A stretch of DNA of 64,000 nucleotides, from the NCBI RefSeq assembly GCF_002749975.1, contig NZ_PEIG01000013.1, positions 62,001 through 126,000 of the forward strand, in the 5' to 3' direction. A model generated the notes under the pieces. The model saw nothing but the letters and a program-made list of their open reading frames with translations. It made no database searches and was not told the origin of the DNA. Source of the DNA: Gloeocapsopsis sp. IPPAS B-1203 (GTDB taxonomy: Bacteria > Cyanobacteriota > Cyanobacteriia > Cyanobacteriales > Chroococcidiopsidaceae). This document shows, one piece after another, positions 44,028 through 54,142 of this stretch (position 1 is its first letter; the number at the start of each line of letters is the position of its first letter). The translations under genes and the position numbers were made by a program.

Positions 44028-46400
44028 ATGAATCAAATTCCGTCGCTTAAAACTCAGCAGATGCAGATCGGCGGCATGGACTGTGCAAGCTGTGCGGTAA
44101 AAATTGAAATAGCCTTGGAACGCTTAGCAGGTGTAGTTGAAGTATCTGTGAGCGCTGCAACTGAACGTTTGACAGTCTCCTACAACCCGCAAAAGGTGAC
44201 TGAGGCAGACATCAGAAATCGAGTGGTGAGGTTGGGATATACCGTAGCAGTTGAGCAGCCCGCATTAAGCCGAACGATGGATATCATCGTGGGGGGCATG
44301 GATTGTCCCTCCTGTGTCGATAAAATTTCGACATCCCTCGAAAAATTGTCAGGTGTTACAGAAGCATCTGTCAATTTTGTTACTGGCAAGTTACGGGTCT
44401 CCTATAATCCGCAGCAGGTGAATGAAACAACCCTTCGCGATCGCATCACTGCTTTGGGTTATACCGTTATCACTCCCACACCGAAGCCTCACTCTGAGAC
44501 ACACGACCATGAGCACAATCGCGGGCATAGTCATGGCACGGGTGAGTTTAATCTCAAGGCAGAAATTGTTCCTGTGCTTTTAGTTGTGGCGCTTTTAGCT
44601 GGAGGAGTGATTTTTGAGGAGTCTTTGCACAACACACCTTATAGTTTGGGAGAATATGCGGTATTCATCCCTGCTTACCTAGTAAGTGGTTGGACTGTAT
44701 TGAAGACAGCTGGACGTAATATTGTACGCGGGCAAGTGTTTGACGAAAACTTTTTAATGACCATTGCGACTTTGGGTGCGATCGCCATTCACCAACTCCC
44801 CGAAGCCGTCGCCGTCATGCTGTTCTTTCGGGTTGGAGAACTATTTCAAGAATACTCTGTCGGGCGATCGCGCCGCTCTATCAAATCACTGTTAGAAGTT
44901 CGCCCTGACACTGCCAATCTCAAAGTTAATGGTACAGTCAAAGTTGTTTCTCCAGAAACAGTCAGGGTGGGAGATATAATTCTGATTAAGCCAGGAGAAA
45001 AAATTCCTCTGGATGGTGAAGTTCTAGAGGGTAATTCGCAGCTTGACACCTCAGCTTTAACAGGAGAAGCAGTTCCCCGTACGGTAAAAACCGGAGAAAC
45101 AGTTTTAGCAGGGATGATTAACCGGACGGGGGTACTGACTGTTCGAGTCACGAAACTGTTTGGTGAATCGTCGATCGCCAAGATTCTCGATTTGGTCGAA
45201 AATGCGACCAGTAAGAAAGCAGCAACGGAGAAATTTATCACTCGTTTTGCCCGCTACTACACACCAATTGTAGTTGTTTTGTCGCTGGCAGTTGCCCTCT
45301 TGCCACCTCTATTCATTCCTGGTGCAACTCACGAAGAATGGGTTTATCGTGCCCTAATTCTGCTCGTCATCTCCTGTCCTTGTGGGCTAGTGATTAGTAT
45401 TCCATTAGGCTATTTTGGTGGTGTTGGCGGAGCTGCTAAACGAGGTATTTTAGTCAAAGGCTCGACGTTTTTAGATGCGCTCACAGATGTTAAAACGGTT
45501 GTTTTTGATAAGACCGGAACCTTAACCAAAGGCGTGTTCAAAGTTACTCAAATTGTCACTAAAAATGGCTTTTCCGAAGCAGAATTACTAACGTTAGCAG
45601 CTAAAGCTGAATTTCACTCCAATCATCCGGTTGCACAATCGATTCGAGAGGCTTACGGTCAACCCATCGATGATGCAGATGTGACAAATTACGAAGAAAT
45701 TGCGGGTCATGGCATCCGAGCTAACGTGAGCAATCAAACGGTGCTGGCAGGAAATGACCGTCTCCTGCATCGAGAAAATATTGATCGCGATACTTGCAAT
45801 GTAGAAGGAACTGTCGTTCATCTTGCGATTGATGGGCGCTATGCAGGCTACATCTTAATTGCAGATGAAATCAAAGAGGATGCGGTTCAAGCCATTCAAG
45901 ACCTCAAGCGGGTTGGAGTTGCGCAAACAGTTATGCTCACAGGCGACAACAAAGCCGTTGCTCAAGGCATAGCCACGCGTTTGGGACTAGATTCTTACAA
46001 GGCTGAATTGCTACCGGAAGGCAAAGTAGAAGAGATCGAAGAGCTACTCAGTCGTTCGGGCAGAGGCAAAGTAGCATTTGTAGGTGACGGTATTAATGAT
46101 GCTCCTGTCATTGCTAGAGCTGATATTGGCATAGCGATGGGTGGACTCGGTTCCGATGCTGCCATTGAAACAGCGGATGTCGTGATTATGACTGATGCAC
46201 CCTCCAAGGTTGCTCAAGCTATTCAGGTGGCTAGAAAAACCCGCAAAATCGTACTACAGAACATTATCTTAGCAATGGCAGTTAAAGGTTTATTTATCGT
46301 ACTAGGAATGTTTGGCGTAGCAACACTTTGGGAAGCGGTATTTGCGGATGTCGGTGTCGCACTTTTAGCAATTCTCAACGCAACTAGAGTTATTCGTTAA
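44028..46400 (+). CDS. Zn2+/Cd2+-exporting P1B-type ATPase (ZiaA-like)
   Basis: A 790-residue heavy-metal ATPase. Two N-terminal HMA domains carry GMDCASC and GMDCPSC. They are followed by a His-rich linker (HDHEHNRGHSHG). Membrane motif CPCGLVIS, phosphorylation site DKTGTLTKG, then MLTGDN and VGDGINDAP. The CPC motif and the SmtB-type repressor next door point to zinc, cadmium or lead export into the periplasm. Two HMA domains are more than the single one of ZiaA. It heads a run of five plus-strand genes. Confidence 0.93.
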   Translation: MNQIPSLKTQQMQIGGMDCASCAVKIEIALERLAGVVEVSVSAATERLTVSYNPQKVTEADIRNRVVRLGYTVAVEQPALSRTMDIIVGGMDCPSCVDKISTSLEKLSGVTEASVNFVTGKLRVSYNPQQVNETTLRDRITALGYTVITPTPKPHSETHDHEHNRGHSHGTGEFNLKAEIVPVLLVVALLAGGVIFEESLHNTPYSLGEYAVFIPAYLVSGWTVLKTAGRNIVRGQVFDENFLMTIATLGAIAIHQLPEAVAVMLFFRVGELFQEYSVGRSRRSIKSLLEVRPDTANLKVNGTVKVVSPETVRVGDIILIKPGEKIPLDGEVLEGNSQLDTSALTGEAVPRTVKTGETVLAGMINRTGVLTVRVTKLFGESSIAKILDLVENATSKKAATEKFITRFARYYTPIVVVLSLAVALLPPLFIPGATHEEWVYRALILLVISCPCGLVISIPLGYFGGVGGAAKRGILVKGSTFLDALTDVKTVVFDKTGTLTKGVFKVTQIVTKNGFSEAELLTLAAKAEFHSNHPVAQSIREAYGQPIDDADVTNYEEIAGHGIRANVSNQTVLAGNDRLLHRENIDRDTCNVEGTVVHLAIDGRYAGYILIADEIKEDAVQAIQDLKRVGVAQTVMLTGDNKAVAQGIATRLGLDSYKAELLPEGKVEEIEELLSRSGRGKVAFVGDGINDAPVIARADIGIAMGGLGSDAAIETADVVIMTDAPSKVAQAIQVARKTRKIVLQNIILAMAVKGLFIVLGMFGVATLWEAVFADVGVALLAILNATRVIR

Positions 46401-46446
46401 GTCACTTAAATTCATCAAGCTTTCTTCTTTCGACACAAAAAATACT

Positions 46447-47385
46447 ATGCCTCGTAAACAGTCAATTCCCTGGATGCATCGCTGGTCGCGTCCCTTAATT
46501 GCAGGTATCGCTACGCTTGGGGCTGTAGTCACAGCATATTTAACTTACACAAAACTCACTGGTGATGCAGCGGCTTGTCCGACAAAAGGCTGTGACATTG
46601 TACTTTCGAGTCCCTACGCGACCGTGTTTGGTCAACCGCTAGCTTTATTTGGTTTTCTTGCCTACACCAGTATGATTGTCTTAGCGATCGCGCCGCTACT
46701 CGTTAGTTCGTCACGAAATCAGATCCGCGCTCAAATCGAGGCTTGGACAGGGCTAATGCTATTTCTCGGCGGCACTGCCATGCTGGTGTTCAGTATCTAT
46801 CTGATGTATCTGTTGACGTTTGAGATCCAAGCGCCGTGTATCTATTGCATTGCCTCAGCAATTCTTTCGTTGAGCTTATTTGTTTTAGCTTTGCTGGGAC
46901 GTGATTGGCAGGACATTGGACTACCACTGTTTGCTGGAGGTTTAGTCGCAATACTTGTAGTTGTAGGTACTTTGGGAGTTTATGCAAACATTAATAACCC
47001 AGCGATCGCTGAATCTAATCCTACACAACCTTTACCAGGAGGTTACACAATTACGACAACTTCGGGAGAGGCAGAAATTGCTTTAGCAAAGCATTTAGCA
47101 AAAGTCAAAGCAATCATGTACGGTGCATTTTGGTGTCCTCACTGCCACGACCAAAAGCAGCTATTTGGACAAGAAGCCGTTCAATATATTTCCTATATTG
47201 AGTGCGACCCTAGTGGCATCAATCCGCAACCACAGCGGTGTCAAGCTGCTAACGTTCAAGGATTTCCCACATGGTCGATTAATGGTCAGACCGTGACTGG
47301 CGTGCAAACCTTAGAGGAATTAGCTAAATTATCGGGCTACCAAGGATCGCGCAACTTCAAAAATGTAGAGTCACTGCGCTCATGA
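46447..47385 (+). CDS. VKOR-thioredoxin fusion protein
   Basis: A 312-residue protein that joins a VKOR membrane domain of four to five helices to a thioredoxin-like domain. The VKOR part has CPTKGCDIVLSS and the active CxxC in CIYCIASA. The C-terminal domain has FWCPHCHDQK, plus CDP and CQA cysteines. Such fusions form disulfides in the periplasm with quinone as acceptor. It follows the ATPase by 46 bp. Disulfide formation in exported metal proteins is a possible link. Confidence 0.9.
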   Translation: MPRKQSIPWMHRWSRPLIAGIATLGAVVTAYLTYTKLTGDAAACPTKGCDIVLSSPYATVFGQPLALFGFLAYTSMIVLAIAPLLVSSSRNQIRAQIEAWTGLMLFLGGTAMLVFSIYLMYLLTFEIQAPCIYCIASAILSLSLFVLALLGRDWQDIGLPLFAGGLVAILVVVGTLGVYANINNPAIAESNPTQPLPGGYTITTTSGEAEIALAKHLAKVKAIMYGAFWCPHCHDQKQLFGQEAVQYISYIECDPSGINPQPQRCQAANVQGFPTWSINGQTVTGVQTLEELAKLSGYQGSRNFKNVESLRS

Positions 47386-47440
47386 AACTGATTGCTAGCA
47401 GATCCGCTCTCATCCACAAATGCAAGCAAGATGAGTTCTT

Positions 47441-48556
47441 ATGAAACGAACAATTATCGATAAAATACAATCAATCATTGTGCTAGCGATCGCCAGTAGT
47501 TTGATTGTAGCTAACCCGCAAGTTGTTCAAGCACACACAGCAAATCAATTGCGCAATAAAGTTGAAGTTAATCAGGAACTCAACGAGCTTTTGCAACAAG
47601 GGCGAAAGCTTGTTCAAGAAAGAAATCTCACCAAAGCGTTATCGCTTTATCAACACGCAGTTGAATTAGATCCAAAAAATCCGCAAATCTTTTCTGCGAT
47701 TGGTTATATCCAAGCTGTTCAAAGTAACTTTCGAGAAGCATCGAATGCGTTACAGCAGGCAATTAAATTGGATCGGGATAACGCCAATTTTCACTACGCC
47801 CTAGCATATTCGCTAGCAAAATTGGGAGATAATCCCGCAGCCGCATCTGCCTACCGTCGCAGTATTGCTCTTGCAGCAAATAACGTCAACGCTTATTTAG
47901 GGTTAGGTATCGTACTGCTACGTCAACACGATGACAACGCAGCATTACAGGTGCTTCAGCGCGTGACAGAATTAGCACCCACAAACACGATCGCGTATCA
48001 TCTAATGGGAACGCTTCTACTTCAGCAAAAGCGGTATTCAGAAGCAATTGCCAGCCTCCAGCAAGCAGCGCAGATCGCGCCACAAGACAGTACAATTCAG
48101 TTAGATTTGGGAATTGCCTGGTTGAATCAGCAACGGATGACAGAGGCAATCACCGCGTTCGAGCGGGCTGCACAGCTCGATCAGAATAACAGTAAAATCC
48201 GGTTACAAATCGGCAAAATTCTCCAGTTGAAAGGTAATCTTGACGAGGCGCTGCGAGCGTATCAACAAGCCGTTGACATTCAACCCAACTTGATGGAAGC
48301 ACGCAAGGCGATCGCAGATATTCTGTTAGAACAGCAGAATTACTTGATGGCGCTAGTAGCACATCGCCAGGTGATTGCGTTAGTACCGGAAGATGCTAAT
48401 TCATACTATCATTTGGGAGTTGCTTTGCAAGCACGGGGACGTCTTCAAGAAGCGATCGCTGCCTTTACTCAAGCACGCAATCTTTATCAAAGTCAAGGCA
48501 AGAAGGAAGCTGCGCAGAATGTTGAAACAATCTTGCGCCAATTCCAAGTGCAATAG
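47441..48556 (+). CDS. Exported TPR protein
   Basis: A 371-residue protein with a signal peptide (about 1-32, ending VVQAHT) and eight or nine tetratricopeptide repeats (ALSLYQHAVELDPKNPQ and similar). It has no catalytic domain. It stands 55 bp after VKOR and 6 bp before the CDF-like gene, so it should be co-transcribed. It may scaffold periplasmic complexes. A shorter relative is at 19264-19932. Confidence 0.83.
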   Translation: MKRTIIDKIQSIIVLAIASSLIVANPQVVQAHTANQLRNKVEVNQELNELLQQGRKLVQERNLTKALSLYQHAVELDPKNPQIFSAIGYIQAVQSNFREASNALQQAIKLDRDNANFHYALAYSLAKLGDNPAAASAYRRSIALAANNVNAYLGLGIVLLRQHDDNAALQVLQRVTELAPTNTIAYHLMGTLLLQQKRYSEAIASLQQAAQIAPQDSTIQLDLGIAWLNQQRMTEAITAFERAAQLDQNNSKIRLQIGKILQLKGNLDEALRAYQQAVDIQPNLMEARKAIADILLEQQNYLMALVAHRQVIALVPEDANSYYHLGVALQARGRLQEAIAAFTQARNLYQSQGKKEAAQNVETILRQFQVQ

Positions 48557-48562
48557 AAGCTT

Positions 48563-49237
48563 ATGACACAAGCCAAAAATTACTACTATCAACAAATCAA
48601 TTCGGCGGCATCTCAACATGGGCGAAGAATGCAACCAATTCATCTTTTGTGGATTGTTCTGGGGTTGCGGAGTATCTTTTTTCTAGTGGAGTTAGCAACT
48701 GGACTTTTGGTTCATAGTTTGTCTCTAATTGCTATTTCAGGACATATGCTAGTTGATGTGCTGTCAATTGTCATCGCTTTGGGTGCAGCTCGACTAACGC
48801 AGTATTCATCTCAAAATAATATAGCGATCGCTCCTCAGCAAATCGAAGCTTGGGCAGCACTCCTTAATAGCATAATCCTAATTGAAGTTGCGGCTTTACT
48901 CCTCTGGGGCATCATGAGACAAACACAACCACCAGAACTCAGCGCTGGTTTACCTATGTTGGTCATGGCAGCATTAGGATTTGTGGTCAGCGGGATAAAT
49001 GCCAGCTTGCTTTATCAAGAAAGTCACCATAATCTAAATGTGCGTGGAGTGTTTTTACACGCGATCGCCGATGCAGCTAGTTCAGTAAGCTTAATTTTAG
49101 CCGCATTGGCATTGCTTTACTTCAAGTGGCTATGGGCAGATGTCGTTGCCAGTTTACTCGTTGCTGCACTCATTTTCTTGAACGCCCTCTCACTACTGAG
49201 AGATAGTCTCCAAATCCTCAAGCCAGAAATGCTTTGA
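48563..49237 (+). CDS. CDF-like cation transporter without cytoplasmic domain
   Basis: A 224-residue membrane protein with six helices in the CDF pattern. The metal-site pairs are SGHMLVDVLS (helix 2) and HAIADAASS (helix 5), each with His and Asp four apart. WADVVASLLVAALIF in the last helix is also typical. The usual C-terminal cytoplasmic domain is missing, since the protein stops at LKPEML. No His-rich loop is seen. It would exchange Zn2+ or similar for H+. Confidence 0.8.
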   Translation: MTQAKNYYYQQINSAASQHGRRMQPIHLLWIVLGLRSIFFLVELATGLLVHSLSLIAISGHMLVDVLSIVIALGAARLTQYSSQNNIAIAPQQIEAWAALLNSIILIEVAALLLWGIMRQTQPPELSAGLPMLVMAALGFVVSGINASLLYQESHHNLNVRGVFLHAIADAASSVSLILAALALLYFKWLWADVVASLLVAALIFLNALSLLRDSLQILKPEML

Positions 49238-50067
49238 TGGCTAAACTTTACCAGACTTTTTCTACGCTTGCCCGCTATCCAGTGGGGGTAAGATTAGGAG
49301 TTTTTGTCGTTATTCTACTCCTATTGTGGCTACCTATCGCAGTTCCGATCTATTGGGTCTGGGGTACAAGTAACTTGACAAGCATAGTCACAATGCTTGC
49401 GTTGTATGGCGAGTTTATTTTTCTACTGCAACTTTGGGGGCAAAAAGTTCATCGACAAGTTCATCCGCTTGCAAGTCACGGGGTAAGCGGCACCCGCCGC
49501 AATGCGTTGGAGTTGTTAAAAGGAGTAGGCATTGGAGTCACAAGTCTTTTGTGCTTATTTATCTTGGAGGGTTTATTGAGTTGGTTAACCTGGCAATCCT
49601 CAACGCAATTCCTACCCAAAATCATACTTGAAGGGTTAGGAGTAGCATTAGGCGTAGGATTTGCCGAGGAGTTATTATTTCGGGGCTGGCTAGTTGATGA
49701 GTTGCAATGGGATTATGGTTTCAAAGTTGCTTTATGGATTAGTAGCAGTATTTATGCAACGTTGCATTTTATTAAGCCTTGGGGAGAAGTTTTACGAACA
49801 TTGCCCAGTTTTCCAGGATTGTTACTTTTGGGCTTAACTTTAGGTTGGGCAAGACAAGTTAGCCAAGGTCATTTGGGTTCAGCAATTGGATTGCACGCTG
49901 GTTTAGTCTGGGGTTACTACATTATCAATGTGGCAGAATTAGTGCGCTATTCCCAGCAAGTACCACCTTGGGTAACAGGCATTGATCGTAATCCTTTAGC
50001 AGGTGCAATGGGATTATTGTTTCTAAGCGTGATTGCCTTGAGTTTGCGAATTACTTCAAGTAATTAG
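49237..50067 (+). CDS. CPBP-family membrane metalloprotease
   Basis: About 276 residues from ATG 49237, whose first base is the last of the upstream stop. Seven or eight helices are visible. EELLFRGWLVDEL gives the EExxxR motif, ATLHFIKPW gives the FxxxH-like His, and GLHAGLVWGY the third motif of CPBP (Abi, CAAX-like) proteases. Such proteins process or sequester membrane peptides. Its tie to the metal genes is only positional. Confidence 0.85.
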   Translation: MAKLYQTFSTLARYPVGVRLGVFVVILLLLWLPIAVPIYWVWGTSNLTSIVTMLALYGEFIFLLQLWGQKVHRQVHPLASHGVSGTRRNALELLKGVGIGVTSLLCLFILEGLLSWLTWQSSTQFLPKIILEGLGVALGVGFAEELLFRGWLVDELQWDYGFKVALWISSSIYATLHFIKPWGEVLRTLPSFPGLLLLGLTLGWARQVSQGHLGSAIGLHAGLVWGYYIINVAELVRYSQQVPPWVTGIDRNPLAGAMGLLFLSVIALSLRITSSN

Positions 50068-50240
50068 TTCTACTTCAATCAGAGTAGTCAAGGTTGAAGA
50101 CTACAAATAATTAATATTCTGATAATCATTAAGTATAAATACAATATCTAGATGTGCCAGTAATCAAGCTAACTTATCCTCGTTTAATCCTTGATCTTCA
50201 TACATAAGTATAAAAGTTGTTTTAGCTACTCTTTCTGAAC
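50068..50240. other. Gap before the copB promoter
   Basis: AT-rich region with no gene. A short dyad CTACTTCAATCAGAGTAG lies just after the CPBP stop and may help termination. Confidence 0.3.
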
Positions 50241-50258
50241 ATTTCATCCTAATTTCAT
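50241..50258 (+). promoter_or_regulatory. ATTTCA direct repeat, site B (copB)
   Basis: ATTTCA-TCCTA-ATTTCA-T, 84 bp upstream of the ATPase start. TGCGA follows at 9 bp and CTATCC at 16 bp after the repeat, the same register as the other sites. Confidence 0.72.
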
Positions 50259-50341
50259 AAACTTTTGCGAAACTATCCCTAGAGCCAATTGCCTTAACAA
50301 AATGAGATTACTTTCTATTGCAGAATAGGGGAGCAGAACCA

Positions 50342-52423
50342 ATGCAGCAAGAGGACGGGCATCACAAACATCAGGATCATCCGCAACGAACAACACTTGA
50401 TCGTCACGACCAACACGGGCACAATCAAGCCGAATCATCATCGCATAGTAAAGATAGAGCGCACAACAAGCACGCTGGACATAGCCCTGAGATGTTTAAA
50501 TGGCGCTTTTTTATTTGCCTTTTCCTGACTTTGCCGATCCTCTACTTTTCACCTTTGTTTCAAGAATGGTTTGGCTACACTGCCATTCAGTTTCCTGGCG
50601 TGAACTTAGTCAGTCCTATTTTGGGAACAGCGATTTATTTCTATGGAGGCTGGGTATTCCTTCAAGGAGCCTTACGCGAATTTCAAAGCAAAATAGGGAT
50701 GATGACCCTAATAGCCTTAGCAATTACAGTTGCTTATGTCTACAGTTTGGCAGTCTCTTTAGGGCTACGTGGAGAGCCTTTTTACTGGGAACTCGCAACC
50801 CTAGTAGATGTAATGTTGCTTGGTCATTGGATTGAATTGGTTTCAGTGCAGGGAGCAAGCCGTGCTTTGGAACATTTAGCAGATTTAGTGCCTTCTGTTG
50901 CACACCGACTAGTAAATGGTCAGATTGAGGATGTATCTGTAGGTGAATTGGCACAAGGAGAGCAAATTTTGATCCGCCCTGGGGAACAAATACCGATTGA
51001 TGGTGAAGTAAAAGAAGGCGTGTCAAGTGTTAACGAAGCATTTCTCACAGGCGAATCGCGTCCTGTTACTAAACAGGCTGGTGATGAAGTCGTAGCAGGA
51101 GCCGTAAATGGAGAAGGCGCATTGACTGTAGTAGTGACGCGAACAGGCGAGCAAACAACACTTAGCCAGGTGATGCGTTTGGTTGAGGAGGCGCAATCTT
51201 CGCGAGGGCGGTTTCAAGCACTTGCAGACCAAATTGCTTACTGGTTAACCTTGATTGCAATTGGAATTGGTACCTTGACGTTAGTTATTTGGCTGATGCT
51301 AAATCCAGATCCAACTTTTGCAATCAATCGCAGCGTAACAGTATTAGTCATCACCTGTCCTCACGCTTTGGGTCTGGCAATTCCTCTGGTTATGGTTAAT
51401 GCAACATCAATGTCTGCTAAGAATGGTATTTTAGTACGGAATCGAGAAGCCTTCGAGCGAGCGAGGAATATTAAAACAATTGCTTTTGATAAAACAGGCA
51501 CTTTGACTGAAGGACAGTTTGGAGTACAGCGAATTTATGCTCAAGATATCAGTGACTTGGAAGCACTTGCGATCGCAGCCGCTTTAGAATCGCTGTCTGA
51601 ACATCCGCTAGCACAGGCAGTCGTTCAAGAAGCTAATAACCGGAAAATGCAGCTTCCAAAGGGAAGTGAGTTTCAATCAGTGACAGGTAAAGGAATAGAG
51701 GGTGTTGTTAACGGTAAAAGCTATCGAGTCGGGCGTTCAGAGTGGGCAGAAGAACTGGGCTTGATGTTTCCTACTGAGTTGCAAGCAGGATTAGAGAAAA
51801 TTGAAGCGCGTGGAGAAAGCGCGATTGCACTACTAGACAATAGTCAGGTTCTTGCGATATTTGGGCTAGCTGACAAGATTCGCGAACGCGCGCGCGAAGC
51901 TGTTCAACGGCTGCAAGTCATGGATGTTCAGGTCGTAATGATTACCGGAGATGCCGAAGCTGTGGCAAAAACTGTTGCAGCGGAACTGAACATCGAGCAA
52001 TATTATGCGCGTGTTTTACCTCAAGATAAAGCAGCAATCATCCAGCGGTTAAAAGCAAAAAGCCCAACGGCATTTGTTGGTGATGGAATTAATGATGCTG
52101 CCGCTTTATTTAACGCAGATCTAGGAATTGCAATTGGTGCAGGGACAAATGTAGCAATAGAATCAGCTGACTTGGTGTTAGTTGAAAATGACCCGCTTGA
52201 TGTAACGTATACACTTCAACTTGCTAAAGCAACTTACAACAAGATGATTCAGAATTTGTTTTGGGCTACTGGGTATAATGTAGTTGGAATTCCATTAGCG
52301 GCTGGAGTTGCTGCCCCTCTAGGTATTCTACTCTCACCGGCATTGGGAGCCGTGTTCATGAGCCTTTCTACTGTAATTGTGTCAATTAACGCGATGTTGT
52401 TGCGCCGAGTCCAGTTAACCTAA
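50342..52423 (+). CDS. copB: CopB-type copper/silver P-type ATPase
   Basis: About 693 residues from ATG 50342, chosen because GGGGAG stands 8 bp before it (TTG 50318 is in frame). The N-terminus is His-rich (HHKHQDH, RHDQHGHNQ, HNKHAGH) and has no HMA domain. The membrane motif is CPHALGLAIPLV, marking the CPH subgroup (CopB). DKTGTLTEGQ, MITGDA and VGDGINDAA complete the ATPase. It should export copper or silver. It stands under an ATTTCA direct repeat, apart from the ZiaA operon. Confidence 0.93.
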   Translation: MQQEDGHHKHQDHPQRTTLDRHDQHGHNQAESSSHSKDRAHNKHAGHSPEMFKWRFFICLFLTLPILYFSPLFQEWFGYTAIQFPGVNLVSPILGTAIYFYGGWVFLQGALREFQSKIGMMTLIALAITVAYVYSLAVSLGLRGEPFYWELATLVDVMLLGHWIELVSVQGASRALEHLADLVPSVAHRLVNGQIEDVSVGELAQGEQILIRPGEQIPIDGEVKEGVSSVNEAFLTGESRPVTKQAGDEVVAGAVNGEGALTVVVTRTGEQTTLSQVMRLVEEAQSSRGRFQALADQIAYWLTLIAIGIGTLTLVIWLMLNPDPTFAINRSVTVLVITCPHALGLAIPLVMVNATSMSAKNGILVRNREAFERARNIKTIAFDKTGTLTEGQFGVQRIYAQDISDLEALAIAAALESLSEHPLAQAVVQEANNRKMQLPKGSEFQSVTGKGIEGVVNGKSYRVGRSEWAEELGLMFPTELQAGLEKIEARGESAIALLDNSQVLAIFGLADKIRERAREAVQRLQVMDVQVVMITGDAEAVAKTVAAELNIEQYYARVLPQDKAAIIQRLKAKSPTAFVGDGINDAAALFNADLGIAIGAGTNVAIESADLVLVENDPLDVTYTLQLAKATYNKMIQNLFWATGYNVVGIPLAAGVAAPLGILLSPALGAVFMSLSTVIVSINAMLLRRVQLT

Positions 52424-52426
52424 TTC

Positions 52427-52443
52427 GACCGATGCTCTCGGTC
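52427..52443. terminator. Short hairpin between convergent genes
   Basis: GACCGA-TGCTC-TCGGTC is a perfect 6-bp stem with a 5-nt loop, 4 bp after the copB stop. Convergent copB and tolC end here. No U-tract follows, so its action as terminator is uncertain. Confidence 0.4.
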
Positions 52444-52482
52444 AGTTACAAGCCCCATTCCCCTGTGGGTAGGGCGGTTGAC

Positions 52483-54102
52483 TTACTCAAGTCCTCCAGA
52501 TTGCGGATCTGAACTAGCTGCGCGCTGTAGTCTTGCCAACGCCCGATTGTAGTCTAAAATTGCCGTGACGCGATTGCCTTCGGCGTTGGTGAGGTCGTTT
52601 TCTGCATCGATGACTTCGGTTTGCGTCCCGACTCCGGCTTGGAAGCGTAAGCGAGCCAATCGCAAAGCTTCGCGTGCTTGTTCTAATGCGACCGATGCAG
52701 TTTGAATGTTGGCTAAATTTGATTGGAGAGTGTTGTAAGCTTCTTCTACTTCAAAACGGACTTGGTTGCGCGTGTCGGCAAAATTCGTCTCGGCGATCGC
52801 AATATTAGCTTCTTCTTGTCTTGCTCTAGCGCGGGCGGCTCCCCCATCATATAAATTTAACGACACGTTGGCTCCCAGCGAGTAACCATCAGCTAGACCA
52901 GCTCCATCATTAAACACATCTAGAACATTATAACTTGTAACCAAACTTACTCGTGGTCTTAATTGAGATAATGCCAAGCGTCGCTGTGCTTCGCTGATAT
53001 TACGCTGCGCGAGTTGTTGTTCGAGTTCGGCACGATTGCGAAATGCTAGCACAATACTGTCTTCTAGAGGCAAATTCCACAACCCTGATAGTTGCACGGG
53101 GTCAGCCGCAGAAACATTTACCGATTGGGCGATACTCAGTCGCGATGCTAGCTGACGACGACTTGTTTGTTGTTGACCCAACGCATTAGTTAAATCTTGT
53201 GTAGCGTTTGCTAACTGTACTTCCGCTTGTAGTACAGCAAACCGAGTTCCTACTCCTGCTTGCTCTAACGCTTGGGCATCGCGTAAACTCGCTTGAGCAT
53301 TGGTGACAGCAGATTGATTGATCCGGACTAGTTCATCAGCTGCTTGCAAATTGTAGTAATCATCTGCAACATTCAAACGCAACTCTTCTGTAGCTTGCTC
53401 TAATTGCAATTCACTCAAACGCACTTGTTCTTCGGCAGCACGAATTCGCGAACTTCTTTCGCCGGAAGTATAAAGGTTGTAACTCAGTTCTGCTGTTCCA
53501 TTTAGCACGGTGCTGATTGAACCTTCGTCCGTTTGGGGAATGCCTTGATTTTCTTGAATACGTTGCTGCAACTCCGATTGGGCTGAGCGCGAGCGCGAAA
53601 TTCCTGAATTTACACCAACACTAGGATACAATGCGGAACGTGCTTCGCGTAATACCTCACGACTGCGTTCAACTGTTAATCGAGCGACTTGTAGCTGTCG
53701 ATTGTTTCGCTGTGCCAGTTCCAACGCTTGTTGTAGTGTAATTGGCTGCGTACCCTGAACGCGTACATCTTCCGGTCGTGTGGGAAATTGTAGTGGGTTG
53801 GGATTGGGATTGAGATAATTTGGAGCTTCTGTTGATAACCCTGGACTAGGGGAGCTACTGGGAGTAGAGTTTAAATTGTTTTGAACTGGAGTGCTTGTAC
53901 GCACTGGTACTATTACATCTTGTAGTTGCTTAGAAAATTCGTTTGCCTGAGATTGAATACTCTTACTCGAACTATCAATGTTTTGCTGAGTAATTGATAA
54001 AATGTTTTGAGACCTACTTGGCTCAATGTTTCCTAAAGCCGTTACTGTACTTATACTTACAGCTATAAAGTAGCGAGTATAGCTCAAAATATTAATTCTC
54101 AC
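52483..54102 (-). CDS. TolC-family outer-membrane efflux protein
   Basis: A 539-residue outer-membrane factor. A signal peptide (about 1-30) precedes a Ser/Pro/Gln-rich linker. Two OEP repeats follow, with typical segments ITLQQALELAQRNNRQLQVA and QLSGLWNLPLEDSIVLAFRN, and helical tunnel parts rich in Ala, Gln and Glu. It would give the CusA-type pump an exit through the outer membrane. It is the last gene of the regulator-kinase-DUF1830-tolC unit. Confidence 0.9.
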   Translation of the reverse strand: MRINILSYTRYFIAVSISTVTALGNIEPSRSQNILSITQQNIDSSSKSIQSQANEFSKQLQDVIVPVRTSTPVQNNLNSTPSSSPSPGLSTEAPNYLNPNPNPLQFPTRPEDVRVQGTQPITLQQALELAQRNNRQLQVARLTVERSREVLREARSALYPSVGVNSGISRSRSAQSELQQRIQENQGIPQTDEGSISTVLNGTAELSYNLYTSGERSSRIRAAEEQVRLSELQLEQATEELRLNVADDYYNLQAADELVRINQSAVTNAQASLRDAQALEQAGVGTRFAVLQAEVQLANATQDLTNALGQQQTSRRQLASRLSIAQSVNVSAADPVQLSGLWNLPLEDSIVLAFRNRAELEQQLAQRNISEAQRRLALSQLRPRVSLVTSYNVLDVFNDGAGLADGYSLGANVSLNLYDGGAARARARQEEANIAIAETNFADTRNQVRFEVEEAYNTLQSNLANIQTASVALEQAREALRLARLRFQAGVGTQTEVIDAENDLTNAEGNRVTAILDYNRALARLQRAASSDPQSGGLE

Positions 54103-54142
54103 TCCTTTTCATCCTACTTATTGATAGTTTTCGATCAGTTTT

